Source: Anaerotruncus massiliensis (ex Togo et al. 2026) (GTDB taxonomy: Bacteria > Bacillota > Clostridia > Oscillospirales > Ruminococcaceae). From it: a stretch of DNA of 64,000 nucleotides. Both the position numbers and the translations under genes were made by a program. The stretch spans positions 308,863 through 372,862 of the forward strand of contig NZ_LT962687.1 in assembly GCF_900199635.1 (NCBI RefSeq). Reading direction: 5' to 3'. This document shows positions 52,514-61,932 of the stretch, in pieces (the stretch's first letter is position 1; each line of letters starts with the position of its first letter). Below the pieces are notes generated by a model. That model did not search any database. It was not told the origin of the DNA and worked only from the letters and a program-made list of their open reading frames with translations.

Positions 52514-53689
52514 GTGAAAAAAGACCTCTCCGCGGCATATGCGTACATCGACGAGATCCGGGAGGAGACCCTCGGGCTCTACCGGGAATTCGTCAACCGT
52601 GAAAGCTGGAGCAAGACGCCGGACAAGGTCCGCATATTTTCCGACTTCCTGAAGGCGGAGATGGAGAAGGCCGGATTCGAATGCCGGTACGTGCCGGTGG
52701 GCGTCAACGCCGACACGCTGGTCGGCGTCCTGGGCAAGGACCGCCCGGGCAAGCCGATCCTCTTCTGCGGGCACATGGACACCGTCTTCCCGACGGGCAT
52801 GCACCCGGAAAACCCCTTCAAGATCGTCGACGGCAAGGCCTATGGCCCCGGCGTCCTCGACATGAAGGGCGGCATCCTGATCGCGCTGACCACCGTGAAG
52901 GCGCTCAACAGGATCGGGTACGACGAGCGTCCGATCAAGTTCTGCTTCTCGGGGGACGAGGAGATCAACCACACCGGCTCCCAGGGCGCCGAGGTGATGG
53001 AGGCGGAGGCGAAGGGCTGCCTGTGCGCCTTCAATATGGAGACGGGCATGATCGACAACTACCTCTGCACCGGCCGCAAGGGCTGCCTGCGCTACACGGT
53101 CGAGGTGGACGGCGTGGAGACCCACTCGGGCAACGACTTCCAGGGCGGCAGGAGCGCGATCGCCGAGATGGCCTACAAGATCATCGACTTCCACAACATG
53201 ACCGACCTTTCGATCGGCAACACCTGCAACATCGGGACGATCTCGGGCGGCACGGTGCCCAACGCGGTCCCCGCCCACTGCGAGGTGGTGCTCGACATGC
53301 GCTACACCACCATGAGCGGCAAGGAAAAGCTGCTCGCCCGGCTCGACGAAATCTGCAAAAAGACCTACATCGACGGCACCTCCACCAAATACGCCTTCCT
53401 GAACAAGCTGGACGTCTTTGAGACGACCGGCGAGGGCATGCGGTTCTTCGAGTACGTCAGGGGGATCACGAAGGAATACGGCCTCCCGGAGGTCAACGGC
53501 CGCCCGCTCGGCGGCGGGTCCGACGCCGCGTCCACGACGATGGCGGGCGTCCCGACGATCTGCTCCTGCGGCGTGCGCGGGCAGTGGAACCACACCATGA
53601 AGGAGTACGCGGTGGTCGACTCGATCTTCGACAGAAGCAAGATGTACGTCGCCGCCGTGGCCAATTCGGATCAATTCGCACAGGAATGA
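52514..53689 (+). CDS. M20-family metallopeptidase (carboxypeptidase/deacylase)
   Basis: 391-residue cytosolic zinc amidohydrolase. The metal site motifs are visible: ILFCGHMDTVFPTG (His-x-Asp), the bridging Asp in GPGVLDMKGGI, and the catalytic/metal Glu in FSGDEEINHTGS. GRPLGGGSDAASTTMAGVPT is near the C-terminus, as in glutamate carboxypeptidase (CPG2-like) enzymes. The dimerisation domain includes THSGNDFQGGRSAIAEMAYK. GTG chosen seven nt after GGAGGA. It heads an operon with a GntP-type permease and D-serine ammonia-lyase, so it may release an amino acid from an N-acyl or peptide substrate (inference). Confidence 0.88.
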   Translation: MKKDLSAAYAYIDEIREETLGLYREFVNRESWSKTPDKVRIFSDFLKAEMEKAGFECRYVPVGVNADTLVGVLGKDRPGKPILFCGHMDTVFPTGMHPENPFKIVDGKAYGPGVLDMKGGILIALTTVKALNRIGYDERPIKFCFSGDEEINHTGSQGAEVMEAEAKGCLCAFNMETGMIDNYLCTGRKGCLRYTVEVDGVETHSGNDFQGGRSAIAEMAYKIIDFHNMTDLSIGNTCNIGTISGGTVPNAVPAHCEVVLDMRYTTMSGKEKLLARLDEICKKTYIDGTSTKYAFLNKLDVFETTGEGMRFFEYVRGITKEYGLPEVNGRPLGGGSDAASTTMAGVPTICSCGVRGQWNHTMKEYAVVDSIFDRSKMYVAAVANSDQFAQE

Positions 53690-53711
53690 TATCTAGGAGG
53701 GAGAGAACGGC

Positions 53712-55064
53712 ATGAATACTCTGATTGTTTTCCTGGTTTCCATGGTTTTTCTGCTGGTGGTACTGATCCGCTTCAAATGGAGCGCGTCGGTGGGACTCGT
53801 CTCTGCGACAATCATGATGGGGCTGCTTTCCGGCATGAAGATCGCCGAGCTGACCGGCGCCATCAGCGGCGGCTTCGGCAGCACGATGACCAGCACCGGA
53901 CTCGTCATCATCTTCGGATGCATCTTCGGCGAGATGCTCGGCTCGTCCGGCGCGCTGGAGGAGATCGCGAAATTCCTCCTGCGCAAGGTCGGCTCCAAGC
54001 ACGACTACCTCGCGATCAACCTGCTGGGCTACGTGGTCTCGATCCCCGTCTATTTCGGGTCGGCCTACGTCATGCTCTCGCCCCTGCTCAATTCGCTGCA
54101 GAAGCTCACCAATAAGAAGATGACCGGCTATGTGAACGCGCTCTTCGTGGGCCTGCTGCTCACCCACTGCATCGTCGCGCCGACGCCCGGCCCGGTCGCG
54201 GTCGCGGCGGAGGTCGGCGCGAACCTCGGCTGGTTCATCTTCTACGGCCTGATCGTCTCGATCATCGCGAGCCTGCTCTGCGGCTGGCAGTTCTCCAACG
54301 GCATCAACGCCAAAGGCCGCAAGGAGGCCCAGGAGTTCCTCGACGCCAACAGCGACCTGATCAAGGCCGACGAAACCAAGCCGTCGGCGGGCATCGGCTT
54401 CGCGCTGATCCTTTTCCCGATCATCCTCATCGTGCTGGGCGCCGTCGTGCCGATGTTCGCCGCGGAGGGGAGCATCCTCTACACCGTCTTCCAGTTCATC
54501 GGCGATAAAAACGTCGCCCTCTTCATGGCGATGCTGCTCGCCGCCGTGACCCTGCGCAAATACCTGGTCGCGGGCCCGGCCAAGAAGGGCATCATGCGGT
54601 ATATCGACACGAGCGCCAACAAGGTCGGCAGCATCCTCATGGTCATCGGCTGCGGCGGCTGCTTTGCCAAGGTCATCACCCAGACGGGCATCGGCGACGC
54701 GCTGGCGAACATGTTCTCCCACTTCAACATGCCCGTGCTGCTGCTCGGCTTCCTGCTCGCCATGATCATCCGCGCGGCGGTCGGCTCCGCCACGGTCGCC
54801 ATGATGACGGCGGTCTCCATCGTCGGCCCGGCGATCGCGCTGCAGGGGCTGTCGCCCGTGCTCGTGGGCCTCGCGGTCTGCGCCGGCACCGTCGGCCTCA
54901 CCCTGCCCACCGACGGCGCCTTCTGGCACCCCTCCCAGCTCAACGGCATCTCCATCAACGAGACGATGGTCGTGACGGTCAGTACCACGCTGGCCAGCGT
55001 GGTCGCCTTTGCGATCATCCTGCTCATCAACTGCTTCAGCGGCTTCCTGCCGGGATTATTCTAG
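53712..55064 (+). CDS. GntP-family permease (possible D-serine/DsdX-like transporter)
   Basis: 450-residue transporter with about twelve hydrophobic segments. Features of the GntP family include GFGSTMTSTGLVIIFGCIFG, a PVYFGSAYVMLSPLLNSL segment, THCIVAPTPGPVAVAAEVGA and TLPTDGAFWHP near the end. The family moves gluconate and related acids, and the DsdX branch moves D-serine. Adjacency to a D-serine ammonia-lyase gene argues for D-serine or a related amino acid. TAGGAGGGAG precedes the ATG. Substrate is inferred from context. Confidence 0.85.
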   Translation: MNTLIVFLVSMVFLLVVLIRFKWSASVGLVSATIMMGLLSGMKIAELTGAISGGFGSTMTSTGLVIIFGCIFGEMLGSSGALEEIAKFLLRKVGSKHDYLAINLLGYVVSIPVYFGSAYVMLSPLLNSLQKLTNKKMTGYVNALFVGLLLTHCIVAPTPGPVAVAAEVGANLGWFIFYGLIVSIIASLLCGWQFSNGINAKGRKEAQEFLDANSDLIKADETKPSAGIGFALILFPIILIVLGAVVPMFAAEGSILYTVFQFIGDKNVALFMAMLLAAVTLRKYLVAGPAKKGIMRYIDTSANKVGSILMVIGCGGCFAKVITQTGIGDALANMFSHFNMPVLLLGFLLAMIIRAAVGSATVAMMTAVSIVGPAIALQGLSPVLVGLAVCAGTVGLTLPTDGAFWHPSQLNGISINETMVVTVSTTLASVVAFAIILLINCFSGFLPGLF

Positions 55065-55083
55065 TACGTTTTAGGAGTCGATT

Positions 55084-56439
55084 ATGGATAACACGATATT
55101 GTCGATGGAGGAAAGCGAATGGAGCGCGAAATACCCGCTCCTCCGCTCCCTCCGGGATTTACGGGAATGCTTCTGGATCAACGATCAAAAACGCCCCGCC
55201 GCGCAAGCGGCGGGGAACTGTCCGTTCACCATCCGGGACATCGAGGACGCCAGCGACCGGCTGGACCGGTTCGCCCCCTATCTCGCCGCGGCCTTCCCCG
55301 AGACGGCCGTTTCGGGCGGGATTCTGGAGTCCCCGCTGCGGGAGATCCCCCGCATGAAAAAGGCCCTCGAGGAGCAGAGCGGCGTCCCGATCGACGGGAG
55401 GCTGCTGCTCAAATGCGACAGCGAGCTTCCGATTTCCGGCTCCATCAAGGCGCGGGGCGGCATCTACGAGGTCCTCAAGCACGCGGAGGAGCTCGCGGTC
55501 GAAGAGGGGCTGCTCTCCTGGACGGACGATTACGCGCGCCTCGCGGAGCCGCGCTTCCGGGAGTTCTTTTCGCGGTATAAGATCGCGGTGGGCTCGACGG
55601 GGAACCTCGGGCTTTCGATCGGCATCATGAGCGCGAAGCTCGGCTTCCACGTCACCGTCCACATGTCGGCGGACGCGCGCCAGTGGAAGAAGGATATGCT
55701 GCGCGGCCTCGGCGTGCACGTCGTCGAATATGAGAACGACTACAGCCTCGCGGTCACCGAGGGGCGCAGGCAGGCGCAGTCCGACCCCTCCTGCCACTTC
55801 ATCGACGACGAAAACTCGAAGGACCTCTTCCTCGGCTACGCGGTGGCCGCCCTCCGGCTCAAAAAGCAGCTGGAGGAGATGCGGATCGCCGTCGACCGCG
55901 AGCACCCGCTCTTCGTCTACCTGCCCTGCGGGGTCGGCGGGGGTCCGGGCGGCGTCGCCTTCGGCATCAAGACCCTCTTCGGGGACGCGGCCCACTGCTT
56001 CTTTGCGGAGCCGACCCATTCCCCCTGCATGCTGCTGGGGCTCTATACCGGACGCTACGACGGGGTCTGCGTGCAGGACATCGGCATCGACAACCGGACC
56101 GCGGCCGACGGGCTGGCGGTCGGCAGGTGCTCCCATCTGGTGGGGCGGCTGATGCACCCGTTCATCAGCGGCGCGATGACGGTCAGCGACCGGCATATGT
56201 ACCGTCTGCTCGCGCGGATGGCGGACACCGAGGGCATCCGCCTCGAGCCGAGCGCGCTGGCCGGCGTCCCGGGCGTCCTCAACCTCCTCGGGACCGGGGA
56301 GGGGCGCGGCTACCTGGTCCGGGAGAAGCTCGCCGGCTTCCAGAGCCAGTTCACGCACATCGCGTGGGCGACGGGCGGCAGCATGGTGCCCGCGGACGTG
56401 ATGGAGGAGTACTACCGGAAGGGCACGGAGGGGGAATAG
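55084..56439 (+). CDS. dsdA: D-serine ammonia-lyase (D-serine dehydratase)
   Basis: 451-residue fold-type II PLP enzyme, the usual length for DsdA. The PLP lysine lies in [20 protein letters not shown], the phosphate-binding/substrate loop in [19 protein letters not shown], the glycine-rich cofactor loop in [14 protein letters not shown], and other DsdA blocks include [20 protein letters not shown]. It converts D-serine to pyruvate and ammonia, detoxifying it or using it as carbon and nitrogen source. AGGAG precedes the ATG. It is the last gene of the operon and is followed by two terminators. Confidence 0.93.
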   Translation: MDNTILSMEESEWSAKYPLLRSLRDLRECFWINDQKRPAAQAAGNCPFTIRDIEDASDRLDRFAPYLAAAFPETAVSGGILESPLREIPRMKKALEEQSGVPIDGRLLLKCDSELPISGSIKARGGIYEVLKHAEELAVEEGLLSWTDDYARLAEPRFREFFSRYKIAVGSTGNLGLSIGIMSAKLGFHVTVHMSADARQWKKDMLRGLGVHVVEYENDYSLAVTEGRRQAQSDPSCHFIDDENSKDLFLGYAVAALRLKKQLEEMRIAVDREHPLFVYLPCGVGGGPGGVAFGIKTLFGDAAHCFFAEPTHSPCMLLGLYTGRYDGVCVQDIGIDNRTAADGLAVGRCSHLVGRLMHPFISGAMTVSDRHMYRLLARMADTEGIRLEPSALAGVPGVLNLLGTGEGRGYLVREKLAGFQSQFTHIAWATGGSMVPADVMEEYYRKGTEGE

Positions 56440-56473
56440 CCGTCCGGGGCCATAGACGGAATCAGGAGAAAAA

Positions 56474-56512
56474 GGACCCGGCGCCTGTGCAGACAGGCGC
56501 CGGGTCCTTTTT
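56474..56512 (+). terminator. Intrinsic terminator 1 after dsdA
   Basis: GGACCCGGCGCCTGT pairs with ACAGGCGCCGGGTCC around GCAG, followed by TTTTT. Confidence 0.9.
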
Positions 56513-56520
56513 GTCCGGGA

Positions 56521-56555
56521 CGGCGCCCGCGTTATCCGCGGGCGCCGTTTTTTTA
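56521..56555 (+). terminator. Intrinsic terminator 2 after dsdA
   Basis: CGGCGCCCGCG pairs with CGCGGGCGCCG, followed by seven T. With the first hairpin it forms a tandem terminator. Confidence 0.85.
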
Positions 56556-57055
56556 CCCGCCGCGGGGAAGGCCGGATACGCGAATACGCACCACCGGGAG
56601 AAAAAACTGTGTCACTTTCTACAAAGAAACGCGGACGGTTTTGTTGAGCTGGAACGAATCGGGGGAAATATTCATTTTTGGTATTGACTTTGTTGATAAA
56701 AAGTATAATAATCAAGTAAAAGATTACAGAATTTGAAATAGAAAAGTTAAATATTTTCTCAAGAAAATCTGCTTTAGATTTCCATTTTTGTGCTTTTTTT
56801 AAATGATATGTTGCAAATTGTGTGAAATTTCCGTGATAAACATGTGGTTATTCGGACGCTTTGACAACACGGCATCGTAATTTATTTCAAAAATAATAAA
56901 AATATTATGAATTATAATTTGCCAGATTAAAATTGAGATTTTGCCGAAAAGATCGGCGACGGCCGCACACCGCAGCACCGCGGACGCCCGGGAGGTAACG
57001 GTTGCTGCCGCGGGGTCACGGCAGCATTTATAACAATAAACAGGTGAGGTATCTT
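56556..57055 (+). promoter_or_regulatory. AT-rich leader with candidate promoter of the sugar ABC operon
   Basis: 500 bp without a gene. TTGACT (56684-56689), 17 nt, AATAAT (56707-56712; TATAAT overlaps at 56704) is a good sigma-A promoter. It leaves a leader of about 340 nt before the ATPase start. The leader is AT-rich, then GC-rich (GCCGCACACCGCAGCACCGCGG) near the gene. No recognised riboswitch is seen. Confidence 0.55.
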
Positions 57056-58576
57056 ATGAGCACTGTGATTTTGGAAACAAAAAATCTCACAAAGGCGTTC
57101 GCAAACAAAAAGGTCGTCTCCGGGGTCGACTTCGTTGTCCGCGAAGGCGAAATCACCGCCCTGCTGGGGGAAAACGGCGCGGGCAAATCCACCTTCAAAA
57201 ACATGCTGGTCGGACTGCTGGAGCCCACCGAGGGGTCCATCACCTTCGACGGCAGGGAGATGAAGGAGATCAAGATGGGCAAGCTGCCGATCGCCGCGGT
57301 GCATCAGGAACTGAGCCTGTTTTTGAACCTCACCGTCGCCGAAAACATCTGCATCGAGGACTTCCCCGGGAAGAAGTCGATGGTCAACTGGAAGAAGTGC
57401 CGCGAGGAAGCCCTCAAGTACATGGGCATCATGAACATCCAGCTCGACCCGGACGCGATCGTCGGGACCCTGGGCCCCGGCGAGCAGCAGCTGATCGAGA
57501 TCGCCAAGGCGATCCGGCTCAATCCCCGCGTGCTGATCCTAGACGAGCCCACCGCATCCCTGACGGCGCCGGAACGCGAGCGGCTGTTCGAGGTGATGCG
57601 CACGCTGAAGAAACAGCGCATCGGCATGATCTTCATCACGCATTTCCTGGACGAGGTGTTCGCCGTCTGCGACAAGGTCGTCGTGCTGCGCAACTCCGAA
57701 AAGGTCTGCGACGCGCCGGTGACGGAGGTCACCAAGCACGAGATCGAGGAGCACATGGTCGGCCATTCGCTGGAGGGTTCCTCCTTCAGCCTGGGTGAGC
57801 CGGACCCGGAGGTCGCGCTGCGCGTGACCGGGCTCGAGTCGGAGAGCTTCGCGGACATCAATTTCGAGGTACATAAGGGCGAGATCCTCGGCGTGGCGGG
57901 CCTCATCGGCGCGGGACGCACCGAGCTGATGGAATCCATCTTCGGCCTGCGCAAATGCGGGGGCACGATCGAGTTCATGGGCGAGACCTTTAAAAGGTGG
58001 AACACACAGCAGCTGATCAAAAAGGGAATGGTGATGATCCCGGAGGACCGCAAAAACTGCGGCATCTTCCCGCGGCGCGACCTGAAGGAGAACATCACCG
58101 CGGCCCAGATCGACCACTTTGTCAACCGGAGGGTGAAGTTCTTCGGCTTCCGCAGGGAAAAGGAGAACGCGCAGAAGGTCATCGACCGCTTCCGCGTCGC
58201 CTGCCCCGGCATCGAAGCCTACATCACCGAGCTCAGCGGCGGCAACCAGCAGAAGATCATCGTCGGCCGATGGCTGAGCCATTCCCCGAAGGTCTGCATG
58301 TTCGACGACCCCACCCGGGGCGTGGACGTGGGCTCGAGGGCGGAGATCGGCGAGTACATCGTCGAGCTTGCCAAAACGGGCACGGCCGTGATCCTGGTCT
58401 CTTCCGACCTGAACGAGCTGGTCTCCATGGCGCACAGGATCATCGTGATGCGGCGCGGCCGGATGGTCTCCGAGCTGATGCGCGAGGACTTCGACGTGCG
58501 CCGGATTCTGTCGATCGCGTCCTCACAACAGGAAGACGAATCGTCGGTAGGGGGTAACCATGGTGAAAACGCATAA
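57056..58576 (+). CDS. CUT2-type sugar ABC transporter ATPase (RbsA/MglA/XylG-like)
   Basis: 506-residue tandem ATPase with two nucleotide-binding domains. The first has Walker A GENGAGKST, signature LGPGEQQLIEIAKAI (LSGGQ variant) and Walker B RVLILDEPTA. The second, degenerate as usual in this family, has GLIGAGRTELMES, signature LSGGNQQK and a Walker B with DD (VCMFDDPTRGVDVG). This double-domain design is specific for ribose/galactose/xylose-type transporters. The ATG lies after CAGGTGAGG. It overlaps the first permease gene by 17 bases. It energises import through the two permeases encoded downstream. Confidence 0.93.
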   Translation: MSTVILETKNLTKAFANKKVVSGVDFVVREGEITALLGENGAGKSTFKNMLVGLLEPTEGSITFDGREMKEIKMGKLPIAAVHQELSLFLNLTVAENICIEDFPGKKSMVNWKKCREEALKYMGIMNIQLDPDAIVGTLGPGEQQLIEIAKAIRLNPRVLILDEPTASLTAPERERLFEVMRTLKKQRIGMIFITHFLDEVFAVCDKVVVLRNSEKVCDAPVTEVTKHEIEEHMVGHSLEGSSFSLGEPDPEVALRVTGLESESFADINFEVHKGEILGVAGLIGAGRTELMESIFGLRKCGGTIEFMGETFKRWNTQQLIKKGMVMIPEDRKNCGIFPRRDLKENITAAQIDHFVNRRVKFFGFRREKENAQKVIDRFRVACPGIEAYITELSGGNQQKIIVGRWLSHSPKVCMFDDPTRGVDVGSRAEIGEYIVELAKTGTAVILVSSDLNELVSMAHRIIVMRRGRMVSELMREDFDVRRILSIASSQQEDESSVGGNHGENA

Positions 58577-59567
58577 CAGCCCGCTGAAAAGATTTATGAG
58601 CGAGCAGTGGGCGGCCGCTCTGATCGGCAACATTCTGCTCTTTTTGATCCTGGCCGTGTCGCAGCCGGCCTTCTTACAGGCGACCAACATTATGAACATC
58701 CTCTGCCAGTGCAGCCTGTTTGGAATCATGGCCATCGGCATGACCTTCGTCATCTCCACCGGCGGCATCGACATTTCGGTGGGCATGAACGCTCTGTTTA
58801 CCATGGCGCTGATGTACCGGCTGAACTCCTACGGCATCTTCCCCGTGTGGGCGATTTTCCTGATCGTGCTGGTCGTCGGGTGCCTGGTCGGACTGCTCAA
58901 CGGCTTCATGGCCAGCGTGCTCAACTTCCCCGACATGATCGCCACGCTGGCGACGATGTCCATCCTGCGGGGCGCGGCCTACCTGCTGCTCGACAATTCC
59001 CAGAAGTTCGTGGACGCCCCGCTGCGGGTGATCGGGAACTCCAAGCTGTTCCAGCTGGTCCCCACCCCCACGGTCCTCATGGTCATCATGACCGTCATCG
59101 GCATCCTCGTCCTGCGTTACAGCCGCTTCGGCCGGTATGTGCTGGCGGTCGGCGGAAGCAAGAACTCGGCCGTCTTTTCCGGCCTGAACGTCACCCGCAT
59201 CCGGATCGGCGCCTATGTCATCTGCGGGGTCTGCGCCGCGCTGGGCGGCATCGTCTACGCCGGGCGCATCGGCTCGATCGCCCCCAACTCCTGCATGGGC
59301 TACGAGTTCACCGTCATCACCGCCGTCGTTCTGGGCGGCACCAAGATGAGCGGCGGCAAATCCTCCATTGTGGGGTCCGCGCTCGGATGCGTTTTCCTCT
59401 ACCTGATCGAAAACGCCATGACGATGCTGGACATCTCCAGCTACTACCAGGTCTTCGCGCGCGCGGTGATGATGCTCTGCGCCATCGCGATCGACACCGC
59501 CACCACGATGCGCAACAATGCGAGCGTCATCAGGGAACGGCGCGCGCGCTTCCTGCAGATCCAATAG
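58560..59567 (+). CDS. Sugar ABC transporter permease 1 (RbsC-like)
   Basis: 335-residue membrane protein with eight to ten helices. The opening MVKTHNSPLKRFMSEQWAAA and motifs GMTFVISTGGIDISVGMNAL and GGTKMSGGKSSIVGSALGC are typical of CUT2 permeases. AGGGGGTAACC just upstream overlaps the ATPase end. It would form a heterodimeric channel with the second permease, since the ATPase has two non-identical domains. The substrate is not deducible. Confidence 0.9.
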   Translation: MVKTHNSPLKRFMSEQWAAALIGNILLFLILAVSQPAFLQATNIMNILCQCSLFGIMAIGMTFVISTGGIDISVGMNALFTMALMYRLNSYGIFPVWAIFLIVLVVGCLVGLLNGFMASVLNFPDMIATLATMSILRGAAYLLLDNSQKFVDAPLRVIGNSKLFQLVPTPTVLMVIMTVIGILVLRYSRFGRYVLAVGGSKNSAVFSGLNVTRIRIGAYVICGVCAALGGIVYAGRIGSIAPNSCMGYEFTVITAVVLGGTKMSGGKSSIVGSALGCVFLYLIENAMTMLDISSYYQVFARAVMMLCAIAIDTATTMRNNASVIRERRARFLQIQ

Positions 59568-59626
59568 GATTGGTACCCGGCACGGCTTGCCGTGCAGAAA
59601 ATAACAAAAGTCTAGGAGGACAAGAA

Positions 59627-60697
59627 ATGAGAAAGGCATTAGCACTGGTTCTGGCGCTCGCAATGACACTCGCGCTCGCCGCCTGCGGCAGCTCCGCACC
59701 CGAGGCGCCCGCGAACACCCCGGCTCCCGAAAACGCCGCCCCCAGCGCGGCGGACGACGCCGCTCCCGCCCCCAGCGAGGACGCGGGCAAGACCATCAAG
59801 ATCGGCGTTTCCACCGATACCGCCACCACGGTTTTCCGCAAGGTGGAGCTGATGGGCCTTTACAGCGCGGCGGAGGCCGCCGGCAACGTGGAAATCATCG
59901 AGCTGTGCGCCGATGACGACACCACCACCCAGTACACCCAGTTCAAATCCCTGATCGACCAGGGCGTCGACGTCATCGTCTGCTGCGCCATCGACCAGGA
60001 CGCCATCCTCACCGCTTATGACTATGCCCAGGCGGCGGGCGTCCCGGTTATCAACTACGACCGCAAAGTGGAGCACGAGAACGTCTTCTTCACCGCGATG
60101 TACGATTCCTACAGCGACGCCAAGCAGCTCGCAGAATACCTCCTCTCCGTGGACGACGGCGAAGAGCACACGATCTTCCTGACGGTCGGCTCCCTCGCGG
60201 ACCCCAACGGCATTGCCCGCCGCGAAGGCTTCCAGGAGACGATCGCCGCCTCCGGCCACACCAACCTCAAGGTCGTCGAGATCATGACCGACTGGGACGT
60301 CGACAAGGCGCTCACCAACATGCAGAACGCGCTGCAGGTCTACACCCCGTGGGCGGTTGCCAACGTCTCCGCGCACATGGACGGCTCCTGCTACCAGGCG
60401 CTGGAGGAGGCCGGTCTCAAGATTAAACGCGGCGAGGAAGGCCATGTCTACTACACCTCGCTCTCCGGCGAGCCTCCCGCAGTCGCCTACATGGAAGAGG
60501 GCTACACCGACAAGATCTTCGTCATCCCGGCCGACACCGCCGGCGGCGCGATCTACGACGCGGCCGTCAAGCTCGTCAACGGCGAGACCCTTGAGAGCGA
60601 CACCTTCTATATGCCCACCTTCGGCGTCGGCCCCGACGAGCTCGAGGCGAAGTCCGACGAGATCTGGACCGTCAAGTATGCCGACATGCTGGGATAA
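59627..60697 (+). CDS. Sugar ABC transporter substrate-binding lipoprotein
   Basis: 356-residue periplasmic-binding-like lipoprotein. Signal MRKALALVLALAMTLALAAC has a clear lipobox (ALAAC). An Ala/Pro/Ser/Asp-rich linker follows, then a ribose-binding-type fold: TIKIGVSTDTATTVFRKVEL, FKSLIDQGVDVIVCCAIDQD, AGVPVINYDRKVEHENVFFT. AGGAGGACAAG precedes the ATG. It lies between the two permease genes. The binding site residues do not settle the ligand; pentose, polyol or inositol-like sugars are options. A short hairpin (GCACGGC/GCCGTGC at 59580-59595) lies upstream. Confidence 0.92.
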   Translation: MRKALALVLALAMTLALAACGSSAPEAPANTPAPENAAPSAADDAAPAPSEDAGKTIKIGVSTDTATTVFRKVELMGLYSAAEAAGNVEIIELCADDDTTTQYTQFKSLIDQGVDVIVCCAIDQDAILTAYDYAQAAGVPVINYDRKVEHENVFFTAMYDSYSDAKQLAEYLLSVDDGEEHTIFLTVGSLADPNGIARREGFQETIAASGHTNLKVVEIMTDWDVDKALTNMQNALQVYTPWAVANVSAHMDGSCYQALEEAGLKIKRGEEGHVYYTSLSGEPPAVAYMEEGYTDKIFVIPADTAGGAIYDAAVKLVNGETLESDTFYMPTFGVGPDELEAKSDEIWTVKYADMLG

Positions 60698-60750
60698 TCT
60701 CCCCGCAGACGCAAGACGCGCCACCCTGTAAACTTTCCGCCCAAAGGTGC

Positions 60751-60788
60751 GGCGGGTTTGCCGCCGGCTCGGCCGCGGCAGACCCGCC
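60751..60788 (+). repeat. GC-rich imperfect stem-loop after the receptor gene
   Basis: GGCGGGT...TGCCGC and GCGGCA...ACCCGCC pair over a ten-base loop. Without a T run it is more likely an mRNA-stabilising or attenuating stem, which could give higher receptor than permease expression. Confidence 0.6.
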
Positions 60789-60843
60789 GTTCCCCGAGGG
60801 AAGCTCGCACAACCCAAGAACGCTTCGATGAGAGGTCAATCAT

Positions 60844-61890
60844 ATGGATACAAAGTTCAAAAGCAATTCGACATTGGGAAATAAGAATCGGTTCTGGAAC
60901 GGCTTCAAGAAGTTTTCCTTGGATTTGCCGGTTGTGTATATGCTGATCGTGGTCTGCGTTGTGATGGGCTTCCTGAATCGCAATTTCTTCTCGATGGCGA
61001 ACATCATCTCCATGCTCACCTCGTATTCCTACTACATCATCGGCGCCATCGGCCTGGTATTCGTGTTCCTTTCCGGCAACTCGGGAATTGACCTGAGCAT
61101 CGGATATGTGACGGGCTTTTCCGCCGTGGTCTCCACCAAGACCATGTCCCTGCTCTCCGACGCGAACCCGGATATGAACCCCTGGCTCATCATCGTGCTC
61201 GGCCTGCTGGTCTCCTGCACGATCGGCGCGCTGTTCGGCCTTCTGAACGGCATCGCGGTGGCAAAGTTCCACATCGCGCCCTTTATCATCACCCTGGCCA
61301 GCCAGCTTCTGGCAATGGGACTGTGCTATGTGTTCACGAACGGTTACACCGTTTCTGGCGGTCCCCGGGAGCTCTCCCGGCTCTCCACCCTCACGGGCAT
61401 CCACATCGGGAAGACCATCATCCCCATGGCGGCGATCATCCCCATCGTCATCTTCATCCTGATGGCGGTGGTGCTGAGCAAGACCACGTTCGGCAGGCAG
61501 GTCATCCTGACCGGCAGCAACCCCAAGAGCGCCGAGCACGCGGGCATTTCGGTCTCCCGGATCTATATCATCGTCTACCTGCTCTCCGGCGTCTTCGCCG
61601 GGATCGCGGCGATGTTCATCCCCATGTGCATCGGCGGCGTGAACCCCGATGTCGGCGCAAACCTGCTCATGCCGATGGTGGCGGCGGTCACGATCGGCGG
61701 GATCAGCCAGTCCGGCGGCTACGGCAACATGGTGCAGGCCGGCTTCGGCATCCTGTTCATCATGTGCCTGATGAGCGCAATGACCTTCCTGGGCTTCGGC
61801 CTGCCGACCCAGCAGCTCGCCTACGGAATTGTAATCGTGTTTACAATGACGCTCCTCGGCTACATCGAGAGAAAGCGTTTTAGAGTATAA
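60844..61890 (+). CDS. Sugar ABC transporter permease 2 (RbsC-like)
   Basis: 348-residue permease with eight to ten helices, related to but clearly different from the first permease. Motifs: GLVFVFLSGNSGIDLSIGYV, AVAKFHIAPFIITLASQLLA, GGISQSGGYGNMVQAGFGI. The ATG is preceded by GAGAGGTCAAT, a weaker site. A separate permease after the receptor, 146 bp downstream, suggests an operon built to express two channel subunits at different levels. Together they form the membrane channel of the transporter. Confidence 0.9.
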   Translation: MDTKFKSNSTLGNKNRFWNGFKKFSLDLPVVYMLIVVCVVMGFLNRNFFSMANIISMLTSYSYYIIGAIGLVFVFLSGNSGIDLSIGYVTGFSAVVSTKTMSLLSDANPDMNPWLIIVLGLLVSCTIGALFGLLNGIAVAKFHIAPFIITLASQLLAMGLCYVFTNGYTVSGGPRELSRLSTLTGIHIGKTIIPMAAIIPIVIFILMAVVLSKTTFGRQVILTGSNPKSAEHAGISVSRIYIIVYLLSGVFAGIAAMFIPMCIGGVNPDVGANLLMPMVAAVTIGGISQSGGYGNMVQAGFGILFIMCLMSAMTFLGFGLPTQQLAYGIVIVFTMTLLGYIERKRFRV

Positions 61891-61932
61891 GCGCGCAAAA
61901 AAGTCATTAAGAAGGTAAAGGAGTAATCAGCA

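Noticed and set aside
58607..59626. Extended frame upstream of the sugar-binding lipoprotein
   Set aside because: It is a frame-shifted shadow of permease 1 (His/Arg/Gly-rich). The lipoprotein signal peptide and AGGAGG site place the start at 59627.
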